From Spinacia oleracea (Eukaryota > Streptophyta > Magnoliopsida > Caryophyllales > Amaranthaceae): DNA of 64,000 bases. The DNA is taken from the NCBI RefSeq assembly GCF_020520425.1, contig NC_079491.1:2604001-2668000 (forward strand), given 5' to 3'. Under the pieces are notes generated by a model. The model was not told the DNA's origin. It searched no databases and saw nothing but the letters and a program-made list of their open reading frames with translations. Positions 1-11,011 of this stretch are shown in pieces (the stretch's first letter is position 1; each line of letters starts with the position of its first letter). The translations under genes and the position numbers were made by a program.

Positions 1-153
1 TATTCATTCTTCTTTTCTTACATCCACCAACCTTTTTACAAATATCTCCTTTTTATCCATATTTTAATATTCACCCACCTTTTTACACATTTCTATTTTA
101 TCTTAATATTTGTGCAAATAGTAATGGTAATGATCATTTTGAAATGGAGGTAT
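1..153. mobile_element. Stowaway-like MITE, cut by the window edge
   Basis: The right end reads GTGCAAATAGTAATGG...GGAGGTA and matches the right end of the complete element at 41467-41731 (same GCAAATAGTAACCGTAAAGATC core and GGAGGTAGTA terminus). The left terminus lies outside the window. AT-rich and non-coding. Confidence 0.55.
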
Positions 154-419
154 TAAACCCTTATAAATTACGGTACCGTTTTATTTTATTTTAACTCGTC
201 TAAAAATAATAGATCGGTATTTTTATACGAGAGAATATTAAATATATTGATTTCAAATAAAAGGTGGCGTAATATCACTCTAATAATTTGTGCAAATAGT
301 AACCGTAATGATACGACGGAGAAATTGTTAGAAAATTGTTTTCGTTTCTATATTTACGAATGCCAAAAGTGGATATATATTGACCTCTTCAATGAAGTAC
401 AAAGTACATACTGCATATT

Positions 420-665
420 ACCTCCGTTTCAGAAAGTTCTTTACGCTTTGAAAAATGTGTCTAAAGTATAAAAACTTTGACCGTAAATTCTCACCATTAT
501 ATACATCAAAACGTTACATGTAAGATCTTGTTAGATTGGTCCCCAAATGTATTTTCAGAATATCAAATTTTTATTATTTTTTCATATACGAAATTGAATA
601 TATTAGTATTTAAATATTTCATTAGAGTCCGTGCAAATAGTAACTGTAAAGATCTATTATCCGAA
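420..665. mobile_element. Stowaway-like MITE, right end degraded
   Basis: It starts CCTCCGTTTCAGAAAGTTC and shares its body with the elements at 45043-45294 and 34480-34730, including the segments near ACATCAAAACGTTACATG and GTGCAAATAGTAACTG. The terminal GAAACGGAGG is not intact on the right. Short ORFs inside are shadows. Confidence 0.6.
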
Positions 666-1500
666 AAGACGAGTTAAGTTAGTCTTAGGCTAATGTTGTT
701 TTTATTTCCATTATGAAAAAATAAAACAAAATAAAGTACGTACTACGTTATATCAATAGAGCCGCCGATGTCTTTTTTTTTTGTCAGCTTGGTGTCTAAT
801 TTTTTTTAATTACATTTAAGTACGTATTTAGGCCACGTTTTAGAGGATGAACGAAAATGTGTACAATGAATCTAACAACTTGCATTTGAAATTGCATGTG
901 CAATTGTACATGCATGTTATGTATAAATTCAAACGATATAGGGGTGGTTCTACCGTTCTATTCATAGAGGAATGAAGTTTAAATTAATGGGAGTTTAATT
1001 CCACAATCAAAGTCTTCAAACTTTCTTAAATTGTTTAAATGGGAGAAGTAACTTTTTAACAGATCGATTATTGGACGTAGGGAGTATTTGTCTATTTGAT
1101 TTGGGTCAAATCTTATGTAGGTTCCACCTCCTACATAATGGTTAGGTTATGATTTAGATTTTTTATATAATTAAGATAGTACATCCGTTTTAAAATGATT
1201 TTTACAGTTATTATTAGCACTAAAACGGTTATCCCAAATTACAATTTTTTTGAATGTGACCCCCAATTAGCTAGATTTCATTCATGCAATGATACAATAA
1301 CTAGCTAGGTAAAAAAACAGATGAGATTACAAAACATAAATTTCACACACATGAATGTAGCAAATTAAAAGGGAAATGATCAAATGAACATAGAATCCTT
1401 AAATCATTAGCATATATGATACGAGTAATAATATAATTGTACATTTATTGGAGGGTATGATACATTTATATTAAGTACTCCACAACTGTAACATAATATT
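666..1500. other. AT-rich gap, 3' side of inhibitor gene 1
   Basis: No gene-like ORF, RNA gene or clear transposon termini were recognised here. It is the 3' flank of inhibitor 1 and probably holds its 3' UTR near 1380-1509. Confidence 0.4.
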
Positions 1501-1509
1501 ATTTCATAA

Positions 1510-2122
1510 TTAACCGGTCATAGGAGGACGGACGACGAGGCCATGACAATCAACCCAAACCCAAACCCGATCACACCTAAAGTTTTCAATTACTCCAGTT
1601 CCATTGAATACAACCGTGGCTTCAATTACATTCGTGTTCTCTTTCTTTATAATTTTAGCTGCCTCCTTCCCTTTTTCTCCGACTAGTTCAGGCCACGTAT
1701 TCTTCCCTACAAAAAAATAACACAATTACTATTATCACCCTAATTGGTTCATCTAACAACATACTTCCTCTGTTCCGCAATATATGCATCGATCGTTTCT
1801 CATTTGTGCACTATTCATCAATCAACTTTGACAATAATTTTTTCACTGTTGTGTAAGAAAAAACATAGTCAAGTGAGATCTTGTTAAATTCGTATTAATG
1901 CAAGGATTCCAAATATTAACTTTTTATAATTTTTACTTATACGCATTTAGAGATATTAATGTTCAAAGAAGCGTATTGGCATATGTGCAAATAGAAATGA
2001 TGCATCCTTCATAGAACGGAGGAAGTAGTTTACGTACTATTGATCAAATACAGTTTTGTAAATCCAACTAGATTAGTAATAAATTTAAAACATGGATTAT
2101 TACCTGGGCATTCCGATGACAT
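1510..2122 (-). CDS. Potato type I serine proteinase inhibitor 1 (group A, predicted P1 Glu)
   Basis: Exon 1 is 2104-2122 (ATG to the donor CCCAG|GTAA) and exon 2 is 1510-1706 (acceptor TTGTAG), giving a 71-residue protein beginning MSSECPGKNTWPELVG. The family folds as one alpha helix packed on a beta sheet. It presents a rigid loop that serine proteases bind like a substrate, with the P1 residue setting specificity. Here the loop reads GTGVIE|NFRCDRV, so P1 aligns with Glu, unlike the Leu or Met typical of eglin c and CI-2. Cysteines sit in SECPG, FRC and VDCHG; in related inhibitors the first two form a disulfide. There is no signal peptide, so the product is probably cytosolic or stored. 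The 397-bp intron contains a MITE. The start is fixed by the conserved MSSEC exon. Confidence 0.9.
1764..2025. mobile_element. Stowaway-like MITE in intron of inhibitor 1
   Basis: The inverted termini CTTCCTCTGTTCC... and ...GAACGGAGGAAG are flanked by TA on both sides. The body matches the elements at 55420-55677 and 27973-28793 (shared AAGTGAGATCTTGTTAAAT). It makes up most of the intron. Confidence 0.75.
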
Positions 2123-2192
2123 ATTTCTCTGCTTCAAAATTCTTCTACTTCTTTGATAATTTGTTAATTAATTAAGTTCTTGATTTTGCACC

Positions 2193-2222
2193 TATATATT
2201 TGATTTTTATATGTATAAGTTG
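2193..2222 (-). promoter_or_regulatory. TATA-box candidates of inhibitor 1
   Basis: AATATATA (2193-2200) and a second A/T motif near 2214 lie 71-95 bp upstream of the ATG on the minus strand, the distance seen for the TATA boxes of the other copies. No CACGTG was seen in this upstream region. Confidence 0.45.
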
Positions 2223-2539
2223 CGTGGAGTAAAGAAAATGACGTGTTGCCTTAGCTGCCATTGTCAAATTATTAAGCTTGAGTTATATTTTTTTAACTAA
2301 TGGGTCAACAATATTACGTACGTATTCGTTAAACAATCGATATTACATTATTACGGACTTGGATATTAGGATATAGTAAACGAATGAATAAATTAAAGGA
2401 TTGATCATGTAAACCACGTTACAATCTCCGCTTCTCAAGGAAAGCAAATCTGTTATGGAAGATTTTACTTGCACTATATATATAACAAAAATACTCTATT
2501 GACGAGTCGTCTCTAAACCCCCTATCACGTCGCGGGTTC

Positions 2540-2760
2540 GGTTTTTCGCATATCTGATATGTGTGGAAACACACATATCAATTAAAAGACAAATAGCTAA
2601 AAGACAAAAAAGGAAGTACCATTCATGTAAAAAATGTACCATTCTGTAAAAAAAAAGTACCATTTAATTTATTTATTTTGTCCTTTTTCCTATTTTGTCT
2701 TTTGTTCTGATATGTATTTCCCCATACATATCTGATATGTATTTGTACTTCCTCATCACG
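2540..2760. repeat. AT-rich segment with repeated GTACCATT motif
   Basis: The segment contains ATCTGATATGTGTGG and its near inverted partner, plus several GTACCATT repeats. Similar GTACCATT-rich stretches occur at 44220-44420 and 60770-60900. It is probably a dispersed non-autonomous element; the family is not recognised. Confidence 0.35.
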
Positions 2761-2791
2761 TCGCCAATTAAGCTATTGACTTTAAAAAGTA

Positions 2792-3090
2792 CTCCCTCTG
2801 TATTTTAAAAAGATATATATACTTTAACTGACACATAATTTTAGAATTTTAGAAGAGTGAGTTGAATTTATTAAAATATGATAAAAGTCGGGTAGTGGGT
2901 GAATTATATTATTTATTATAGTTAAAAAAATGATGTGAATAAGTGTAGAGATCACAAGAAAAAAGAAATATTAATATAATTGAAAGTGGCCTGGGGGACC
3001 AAAATATGTCAAAAAAAAAAAAGGAAAGTGTATCTCTCTTTAAAATACAGCCGTTCAAAAAAAGTGTATATCTTTTTAAAATAAGAAGGT
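2792..3090. mobile_element. Stowaway-like MITE, TATTTTAAAAAGA type
   Basis: The left terminus CTCCCTCTGTATTTTAAAA has a degraded inverted counterpart near 3075-3090. The internal layout matches the 7453-7735 and 50990-51301 elements. Confidence 0.5.
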
Positions 3091-3797
3091 TGTAATAAAA
3101 ACTTAAGAGTCGCTACTTGAGACGACACTCATAAATCATAATCCCATCTTTCTCATTTGAACTAATTTGAAGTGAACTCAGAGCATTCATAACATTCATG
3201 TTTAGCTACAAATTCATGAAATATAGAGGTTTATGATCGGGAAAATAAGTGTAGTCTTTAAAAAGGTACCGGATAATTAATATAGATGTACGTACGTGAT
3301 TGAGTTCTAGGAGCGGAACTCGGAAATTGGATTTGAATATCGTGTACAGTACAGTAATATACAGTAGCGAAGTCACAATGGATCATTATTGGTGGTATAT
3401 CCCAAACGTAAACAAAAACTATAGAAACTTCTTGTTCTTAATTACAGAGTATTAGTTTTCCTTTGCTATAGACTATAATTGTGTTGAATGACGACAAATT
3501 TAAAACCCTGGCTCTGCTACTGCCGGCAATATATATGTACACTAACGCAAATAAAAACACATGCACATAAAAATAGCTCAATTATTATTTTCAATAAACT
3601 TTATTGTACATAATGGAAATAGTACATAGAAAGTTTGAAGGGTACATCGATTAATCAAGTAAAACAACGTATTAGTACGTACACATTTGACATATATTAG
3701 TAAGCAAACATTCATACAAGTATATGTTTTGCACATATTACAACATTACGGAGTACTACGTATAATTTATGCCCGATCGATCGGCAAGACGTGTAAG
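3091..3797. other. Gap between MITE and inhibitor 2
   Basis: AT-rich sequence without coding signal. The part next to 3797 is the 3' flank of inhibitor 2. Confidence 0.35.
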
Positions 3798-4154
3798 TTA
3801 ACCGATCGTAGGAGTACGAACCACATTGCCGTGACAGTCAACAAATATCCAAACCCGATCACACCTGAAGTCTAGTATAACGGGTGTTCCATCTGGTAGC
3901 ACGGTCGTCTGAGTAACATTAGGGTTTTCTTCCCTTATAATTTCCGCAGCCCTCTCCCCATTTTCTCCGACTAGTTCTGGCCACGCATTCTTCCCTATAA
4001 AATTAACAATGGATTAAGTAGAGGTATCAATAAAATTGTATAACACTAATTAAATTAGAATGATGAAATGATTTTGCTAATTTAAATAAATACTCGATAA
4101 TTTCATCAGAAATTAAAGCTGGATTAATTAATTACCTGGGCATTCGGATGACAT
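3798..4154 (-). CDS. Potato type I proteinase inhibitor 2 (group A, P1 Leu)
   Basis: Exon 1 is 4136-4154 and exon 2 is 3798-3994, joined across a compact 141-bp intron (GTAAT...TATAG). The 71-residue product starts MSSECPGKNAWPELVGENGE. Its loop GTPVIL|DFRCDRV puts Leu at P1, which predicts chymotrypsin- or subtilisin-type targets. The C-terminus is RTPTIG and VDCHG carries a third cysteine. No internal ATG lies in exon 2, so the gene is easily missed by a simple ORF scan. All 71 codons are open and both splice sites are canonical. Confidence 0.9.
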
Positions 4155-4248
4155 TTTTCTCTGTTTTCTCTCTTGGTTTTTTTTTCTTCAATTCTTTGAT
4201 AATAGATTATTTGGTTTGTATACCTTAAATTCCTGGGTTTTGAGGGAG

Positions 4249-4260
4249 TATATATATATA
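4249..4260 (-). promoter_or_regulatory. TATA-box region of inhibitor 2
   Basis: A run of TA repeats lies about 95 bp upstream of the ATG, the only TATA-like run in the proximal upstream region. Confidence 0.45.
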
Positions 4261-4710
4261 CAAATATTCTCCGTACTTAATAATAAGTACGTACATAATG
4301 CAAAGTTGCGTGTAGTAAATGAAAATTGAGTTAATTAAGCTACCATTTTGTCAAACTTTGAATTCAAATGAAATTCTTGTTATTATACAAGCTTGTAGTT
4401 ATCTTTACACGTTTTATTTGGTTAATTTTTTGTTTAATTTTTTTTTAATATTATTGGTAATAAAAAAGACCATATTGAACCAACACAAGTAATCCGTCAA
4501 CTCAACTCCATAGATCAATGGTTGAGAGCGGGGGATGTTAAGGGAATCTCACCCCCAAGAATAAAGTGGATGATGTGGCTCGAACTTGGTTAGTTTTCCA
4601 TCATCTCCACCAAGCAAACTTGGTTCGTTTTAATTTGATTCTTGTTTAATTAGATAGCTTATACATAATACTTGGTATGTCTCATTTTTAAAAACAGAAT
4701 AACAAAATAT

Positions 4711-4972
4711 CACTACACGAATTTGTAGATTTAATGACAATCTGATTACGATCGACAGGTCAAAACCCCATCGCAAAAGCCTTTTTGCGACAGGATTAAC
4801 AACTAAACAAAGATAGGAACAACCGTCGCAAATGTCTTTTACGACGGGATTTTCCATTAGCGACGGCCCCCTTTTATGACGGGTTCACGACAGAAAATCT
4901 CGTCATTAATCAACGATTGTTGGCCTTTAGCGACGAGATTTTCCGTCGTTAATGGTACAATTTCTTGTAGTG
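4711..4972. mobile_element. CACTA-like MITE copy a
   Basis: Termini are CACTACACGAATTTGTA and TACAATTTCTTGTAGTG, with a 3-bp TAT duplication on each side (4708-4710, 4973-4975). The interior is a series of short ACGAC/GTCGT-containing inverted motifs shared with seven other copies in this window. Termini plus 3-bp TSD place it with the CACTA (En/Spm) superfamily. Confidence 0.8.
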
Positions 4973-5266
4973 TATTATACGGAAAAGAATATAAAATAAA
5001 TATGCTAATTAATTAAGTTACACCACCTACATATATGGAATATTTACAAGATATTCTCTTTATCAATCATACTCGATCCGTATAATCCTAGTCGTAATTT
5101 TATTATTGGATAATCTTTTCTAATAGTGAAGGACGAAGTACTACGTAATTTGTTTGACCACTCCTTAATTCCAAGAGATCAAGAGTCAATAAAATCATTC
5201 ACCAAATTAGGAACAGATGGAGTAATTGTTTAGCAAGCGTAGGTAAGTTGATTATTTCCGGATCAC

Positions 5267-5561
5267 AAAATCTTATTTACATGGGGTGTACGATAAATAT
5301 TGTACACCGAATTTAAAGTTAACGTAAAATGCTTAAACGTTACACTTATATATGTAAAAGTTATTTATTTTTTAGTTATAAAATTTTTGAATTTAATAAA
5401 AAATATTTTTTCAAAATTACTAATAATGTATAAAATTAATTACTTAACCCTTTAATATGTTTATCTATCAACTTTTGTTTAATAATATAAAAGTTAGAGA
5501 AAAATGGGTAAAAGTTATGTTGGTGTAAATTTATTGTACACCTTGTACATGCAAGACCTTT
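5267..5561. mobile_element. MITE of the GGGGTGTAC...GTACACC family, copy 1
   Basis: It begins near CTTATTTACATGGGGTGTAC and ends near GTACACCTTGTACATGCAAG. A second full-length copy is at 9733-10037. AT-rich with no coding capacity; the superfamily could not be assigned. Confidence 0.6.
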
Positions 5562-5963
5562 TATTTTTGGATATCAATGGTAAATTTTCAATTGGCTTAT
5601 ACAAATTGACCAACCCTAAATAGAAGGAAAGTCTAATTACGTCTAAGCTTTTTCATTAAGAAAAAATTACGTACTAGTCCAACTGTTTTTTGTTTTTTGT
5701 TTTTTGTTTTTTTGTTTTTTGTGATCGACATTACAAATTACAAATAGAGGCGGGAATTTAAACCTGAGACTTATAATTCAAGTAAGGGGACAGACGGAGC
5801 AAACACGAAAAGGTTTGAGATTATTTGCTCGCTTTGCAATTCTTGGGTTGTTCACTTGTTCAAATTTTGGACTTTTGACATTTTAAGCAACGTGGATTTG
5901 CGCCAAAATTAAATTGGAAGTAATAATTTCAAACCCACCGCATAAAACCAGGGATTAAAAATA

Positions 5964-7443
5964 CTCCCTCCATTCCTTTATGTTGTTCCCATAAAGAATG
6001 TTGGGGGGTTTTTAAGAAAACTGAATCTTTGTTTGTATTGGGATAAGAGTAATGATTGGGTGTAAGAATAATGATTGTGTGTAAGAGATTATATATTTAA
6101 AATAAAGTAAGGAGAGAGAAAATATTAAATAAATAAGATAAATGAGAGATATTTCATTAACAAAATAATCAGATTAAAATCGAACCAGAAAAAGAACAAA
6201 ATTAGAACAACTCTAAATCGAACCACTAAATCGAACCAGAAAATTCGATTTAACATATAACCAAAAAATAAGAAAATCCAACAAAAACCCAGAAATTTAG
6301 ACTTCAATCAACTCACAAATTCGTGAACAAATTCGAGCACAATTCAACCCATAACTACGAACATATTCAACCCAGAAAATCAAGAAAATTCAACCCAAAT
6401 CGAACAAATTAAACCCAGAAAATCGAACAACAAATTCAACCAGAAAATTGTACAAATTCAACCCAAATTCAACAAAAATCGAGCAAAAATCAACCTAGAA
6501 ATACGAACAAATTCAACCAAAATTAAACCCAGAAATTCGAGAAAGTTCAACCAAAATCAACCCAAAAATTTAGACAAGAAAATCGAGATAATTCAACCCA
6601 AATTTAGACCAAAATAAACCCCAAAAAATCGACCAAAATCAAACCAAAATTCGAGAACATTCAACCCGAAATTCGACAAAAATTTCGACAAAAAGTTCGT
6701 CCAAAATCAACCAAAAATTCGACAAAAATTAAACCAAAAACTCGACCAAAATCAACCAAAAAAACAACCCAGAAATTCGTCATAAGTTCGCAAAAAAAAA
6801 AAACCCTAAAAATTTGAAACGTGAATACAAAAATAAATAAATACCCAATTGATCTCAATTTCACGATTTTGAGGATTTAGAGGTCAAATTCGACCATGAA
6901 AACTCTAGATCTAGGGTTTTCGTGGTCGAATTTCACCATCTAAAACCATAATACGTATTCTACAGCTTTTTCGGGTGGTGGTGGCGGTGGCGGAGTTGTG
7001 GTGGTGGCGGCGGCGATATTGAACGAGGAGAGAGAAAAGTGAGAGAGGAAGGAGGAGAGAGAGAAAAGTGAGAGGAGGAATATGAAAATGAAGAACATCT
7101 TTGATGTTCTTGAGGGTATCAGCAAGAGAAACAGAGAAAGGAAGGAGGAGAGAGAAAAGTGAAAGGAGGTTGAAGAGAGAGAGAGAAATCAGAGAGGTGA
7201 GATAGAGTGAAAGTGACGGTAGTGGGGTAGGGTTATGGGGGATGGGAAATTAATTAAATAAGGGTGGTGGGGAAAAAGGAGGTGGAAAAAGGGTAGAATC
7301 TTAGAGTTTTTTGGTAAATAGTGGGGAATCTTAGGGTAAATTGGTAAAAAAACTATGGCCAAAAATAGTAAAGATTCAGTAGGGGAACAACAAAAAGAAA
7401 TGCCAAAAAAGGAAATGGGAACAACAAAAAGGAATGGAGGGAG
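5964..7443. mobile_element. Large non-autonomous element with Stowaway-like ends and captured-looking interior
   Basis: Inverted termini CTCCCTCCATTCCTTTATG... and ...AAAAGGAATGGAGGGAG are flanked by TA, and both subterminal regions repeat a TTGTTCCC/GGGAACAA motif. The roughly 1.48-kb body is unusual for a MITE. About 6150-6850 is a degenerate repeat of AATTCAACCCAGAAATTCGA-like units. About 6880-7230 contains a CTAGATCTAGGGTTTTCG motif, a GGTGG-rich stretch and GA-rich blocks that look like a gene leader on the minus strand. No transposase is seen. Confidence 0.6.
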
Positions 7444-7452
7444 TACTATGTA

Positions 7453-7735
7453 CCCCTTCCGTATTTATTTAAGGGATAAACTTGGTCGGGTACGGGTATT
7501 AAGAAGAAGAACTTAATGAAATAAAATAATAAAACAAGTGGGGTTGTGTAGATATTTTAATAAGTAAAATATATGGGGACCATGTCATTTTAGGGGGTGG
7601 GAGGTGGGGGTGAGGTGTAGATAGATTATTTAATTAGATGGTGGGGTTGATAAGTTACTAGAAATGACAAGTGTATCTCTTAAATAAATACGGCCGAAAA
7701 AGGCAAGTGTATCCCTTAAATAAATACAGAGGGAG
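7453..7735. mobile_element. Stowaway-like MITE, TATTTATTTAAGGGATA type
   Basis: Termini CCCCTTCCGTATTTATTT and TAAATAAATACAGAGGGAG are inverted and flanked by TA. The family matches 50990-51301. It lies 10 bp from the end of the 5964-7443 element. Confidence 0.7.
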
Positions 7736-8309
7736 TAGGAAATTCAAGACATATAATACTATATACGTAGGAAATTCCTAGAAAGTATTTTACGTTGCAA
7801 TGGTTTATATTTATTTTCTTAAGAGTATTAATTATTTCGATTTTGTATTTTATAATATTGTTTATGGACTTTGCAATATGGATTAATTAATATCTTATAT
7901 TAAGAATTCTTTTATGTTATGTTTGGTACGCATAATCTCTATTTTATAAGCCAACTCCCTAAGAGTTCGGTGTCCATGTAAAAGTACGATATTATTTCCT
8001 CTGTTGAGTAAAAAACATATTATCTCTGTTTCAATAAATTCTTTACACTTACTATTTGCACAAACTGCAAATACAATGTTTGATCGTTAATATATCCAAT
8101 TTTGTATGGCAAAAAAATATAAAAAGTTGATATTTAGTAAATACATTTAGATCAACACCAAGGGTCTAATACTTTATTTATTGATGGAGTGGTTTTATTT
8201 ACATAAAAGGCCTCAAAACATTTATTTGATTATATACTACACAAAATAGACGAATAAACTGGAAGTCTCAAGGCTAAATCAAGTAGTACAATTAGGCTAA
8301 CACCATAGC
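7736..8309. other. 3' flank of inhibitor 3 with half of a MITE
   Basis: From about 8022 to 8150 the sequence matches the left half of the 34480-34730 MITE (CTTTACACTTACTATTTGCAC), but no right half follows. The remainder is AT-rich 3' flank. Confidence 0.4.
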
Positions 8310-8679
8310 TTAACCGATTCTAGGGATAGCGTTCACATTGTTGTATGAATCGACCCAAACCCAAACCCGATCACACCTAAAATCCAGTGTGACCATAGAT
8401 CCAACCGGTAAAACTGTGGCTTGCACGTCGGGATTTTCACTTTCTATGATTCTTGCTGTCTCGTGCCCATCTCTCCCTACTAGTTCTGGCCACGCATTCT
8501 TCCCATGACCTATAATATTATTTGTGTTAGAATTTTTAAAAAAAAAATTAAGCTATTGAATTTTAGTACACGTAAAAATACTAACAAAAAATAAGGTAAA
8601 ATAAACTTGAATTATCATAACTAACTATAAATGAAATAATAAAGATGTATATATTATTACCTTGGCATTCAGAAGACAT
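8310..8679 (-). CDS. Potato type I proteinase inhibitor 3 (group A, P1 Leu, GHG junction)
   Basis: Exon 1 is 8661-8679 (MSSECQ plus one base) and exon 2 is 8310-8509, giving 72 residues. The conserved TATAG acceptor is followed by six extra bases. The junction therefore reads G-H-G-K instead of G-K, adding two residues before NAWPELVG. The strand after ENPDV is one residue shorter than in copies 1 and 2. The loop is GSMVTL|DFRCDRV with P1 Leu. VDCHG is replaced by VDSYN, leaving only the two cysteines expected to form the single family disulfide. Intron 151 bp; intact reading frame. Confidence 0.88.
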
Positions 8680-8752
8680 ATTTCCTCTTTTAAATTAACT
8701 TGATTGTTTTTCTTAAAATGTTGTTGTTCTTTTTGGATGAGTTCGAGTTGTG

Positions 8753-8760
8753 TATTTATA
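8753..8760 (-). promoter_or_regulatory. TATA box of inhibitor 3
   Basis: TATAAATA on the minus strand, 74 bp upstream of the ATG. No CACGTG nearby. Confidence 0.5.
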
Positions 8761-8879
8761 GTATAAACGTTGTCAAACTTTGATTTTAAAATGTGCGTGG
8801 TCGTTGTTAGCAACTTGGATACACATACAACAAATATGGAAACTAGCTTGTAACACATATTTGTCACGATTACTTAATT

Positions 8880-9732
8880 GAAGTGTTCTTTATGAATATT
8901 ACAAAGTCAATGTTCTATTCTTCTTAGATGACAATCAAGTAACCGACAATGTCATACTTTCTCCGGGATTATTCTTGCGTGGATCTGGTCCACAATAATA
9001 TTAGTGTAGAACCATTGACACTCATAATGACATTTATTGTTCATATAGTAACTATAATAAACTCAACACCAAAATTCTTTGACATAGTAACCATTTTTTG
9101 AAGCAAAGTAACCCTATATTTTTTAAAGAGAATTGTGATTTAAAATCATATTATTCAAGCACAATATGTATCAACGACACTATTTTGATATTTTTTTTCC
9201 ATAATAATCTTAATTAAATGACAAAATAAATTGGGAACAAGTTGTTGACTTTATTTTAAGCCATGATTCACAATAAATTTAGTGTGGACTCAGTCCATTT
9301 AAGAATAGGTGCTTCCTCCGTTCCCTTTAAATTGTAATGTTTTGACTTTCACATTTGATAATTAATGTATAATTATAATCCTTTATATCTCTAATCATAA
9401 ATAAATAAAAATTATAAAATTGATATTCAGAAAATAAAAAATAAGACGAATCTAACAAGAATACAAGATCTCATGACATCACTATATTTTTCCTTAACGT
9501 TACGAGCTTATGACAAACTTAGCTTGGTATGCCAAGGTGATAGATGCTAATTAAAGTGTCGATGTGGATCTAACGATATTTTCAATGAAATATATCAATG
9601 AAATTTCCATTGTCATATTGGTCAACTTTGGCATAACATTGCTCCATTTATTAATCTCATTTGAGTATTTGACTGTAAGCAAAATCTTCTATCCCATAAT
9701 TTAGCCCTATAAGAAAACGGTTTTCACAAATT
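8880..9732. other. AT-rich intergenic stretch with half a MITE
   Basis: CTTCCTCCGTTCCCTTTAAAT at about 9311 begins a Stowaway-like left half running to about 9480, with no matching right terminus. I see no gene. Confidence 0.4.
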
Positions 9733-10037
9733 CTTATTTACAAGGGGTGTACAATAATTATTGTACACCGGAGTAAAAGTTAACTCAAAGTGCTTAAAAG
9801 TTATGCTTATATATGTAAAAGTTATCTATTTTTTAGTGATAAATTTTTTCATTTTAGTAAAACTTATTTCTTCAAAATCACTAATAATGTATAAAATTAA
9901 TCATTAATGTTTATCTATCAATTTTTTTTTACCAATTTAAAAGTTAATCAAAATTAGGTTAAAGTTACAAAAAAACAGATAAAAGTTATCTTGGTGTACA
10001 ATAAATTTATGGTACACCTTGTGCGCGCAAGACCTTT
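9733..10037. mobile_element. MITE of the GGGGTGTAC...GTACACC family, copy 2
   Basis: Starts CTTATTTACAAGGGGTGTAC and ends GTACACCTTGTGCGCGCAAG. It is collinear with 5267-5561, including the central ATAATGTATAAAATTAAT block. Confidence 0.6.
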
Positions 10038-10061
10038 TGTACTTATTTTTGATCGGTATAG

Positions 10062-10216
10062 TGTAAAAAGTAGTCGTTAAATTATCGACTACTTTTTTTT
10101 ATAGGAATTTTTTTATTTTACGACTGCTATAGAAAAAGTCGGTACAATCAATTTTACCGACTATTATTTTGTAGTCGGTAAATTTAGTCAGTAAAACACT
10201 GTTTTCTTGTAGTGTA
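10062..10216. mobile_element. Short CACTA-like MITE fragment
   Basis: It ends TTTTCTTGTAGTG and contains repeated GTCGGTA/CGACTA motifs. The left terminus is degraded. It is a different family from the ACGACGGG type and may be related to 22100-22396. Confidence 0.45.
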
Positions 10217-10422
10217 AGTAACATATGTGAACCATTTCTTTTTATCGGTTGATATTTATATAAACATAACACATGAACATTAAAGTAGCTCAAATTTTGT
10301 TACTTATTAGGAGCCACAAACAATAATTATATTCGGATAACTTTATTGTACATGATTATTGAAGTAAAACATACTTCGTACATAATTTATTATGCATACA
10401 ATGTAGTAAATAGTGATATAGC

Positions 10423-10760
10423 TTAACCAATCATGGGAGGACGAACCACATTTTCATGACAATCGACCCAAACACGAACCCGATCACACCTATAGTCTAG
10501 GGTAACCATAGATCCCTCTGGCACAACGAAGGCATCCACATTCGAATTCTCTTTCTCAATGATTTTCGTGGCTTTCTTCCCATTTTCTCCGACTAGTTCA
10601 GGCCACGCGTTCTTTCCTATAAAATAATAACATTACGAACATGTTAATTAACAAAAATGAATTGTATAATTATAGTAATAAAGAGAGAATAATCTTTTAA
10701 ACTTCATAAAAATCATACAAAAACTAATTAAGCTAGATTACCTGGGCATTCTGAAGACAT
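10423..10760 (-). CDS. Potato type I proteinase inhibitor 4 (group A, P1 Leu)
   Basis: Exon 1 is 10742-10760 and exon 2 is 10423-10616, with a 125-bp intron; 70 residues beginning MSSECPGKNAWPELVGENGK. The loop is GSMVTL|DYRCDRV with P1 Leu, and the C-terminus RPPMIG is closest to copy 1 (RPPMTG). The segment after ENSNV is one residue shorter than in copies 1 and 2, as in copies 3 and 5. Cysteines are in SECPG, YRC and VDCHE. Frame and both splice sites are intact. Confidence 0.9.
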
Positions 10761-10849
10761 ATTGTTTCCCTTATTAGTTTCTTCGATCTTCTTCAGTTGA
10801 TTAGTATACCCTTAACCCTTAATTAAATTATTGGGTTCTAAGGGCAGCA

Positions 10850-10855
10850 TTTATA
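10850..10855 (-). promoter_or_regulatory. TATA box of inhibitor 4
   Basis: TATAAA on the minus strand about 90 bp upstream of the ATG. Confidence 0.45.
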
Positions 10856-11011
10856 TTCTTGATAAAGTAACATTTGCTAACTTAGCTTCCATGCATTCTC
10901 AAACATTTAATTGAACAATTAACATGCGATTACTTGAACTTGTTGTTTGAATGGGTACTTTAATTAGCTTATACTACTACATATTTTAGTTATAGTTAGT
11001 CTTCCGTAAAA

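Noticed and set aside
6125-7125. Hydrophobic minus-strand ORFs of 60-67 codons
   Set aside because: They are translations of a low-complexity AT-rich repeat inside a transposon-like element. The hydrophobicity follows from T-rich codons.
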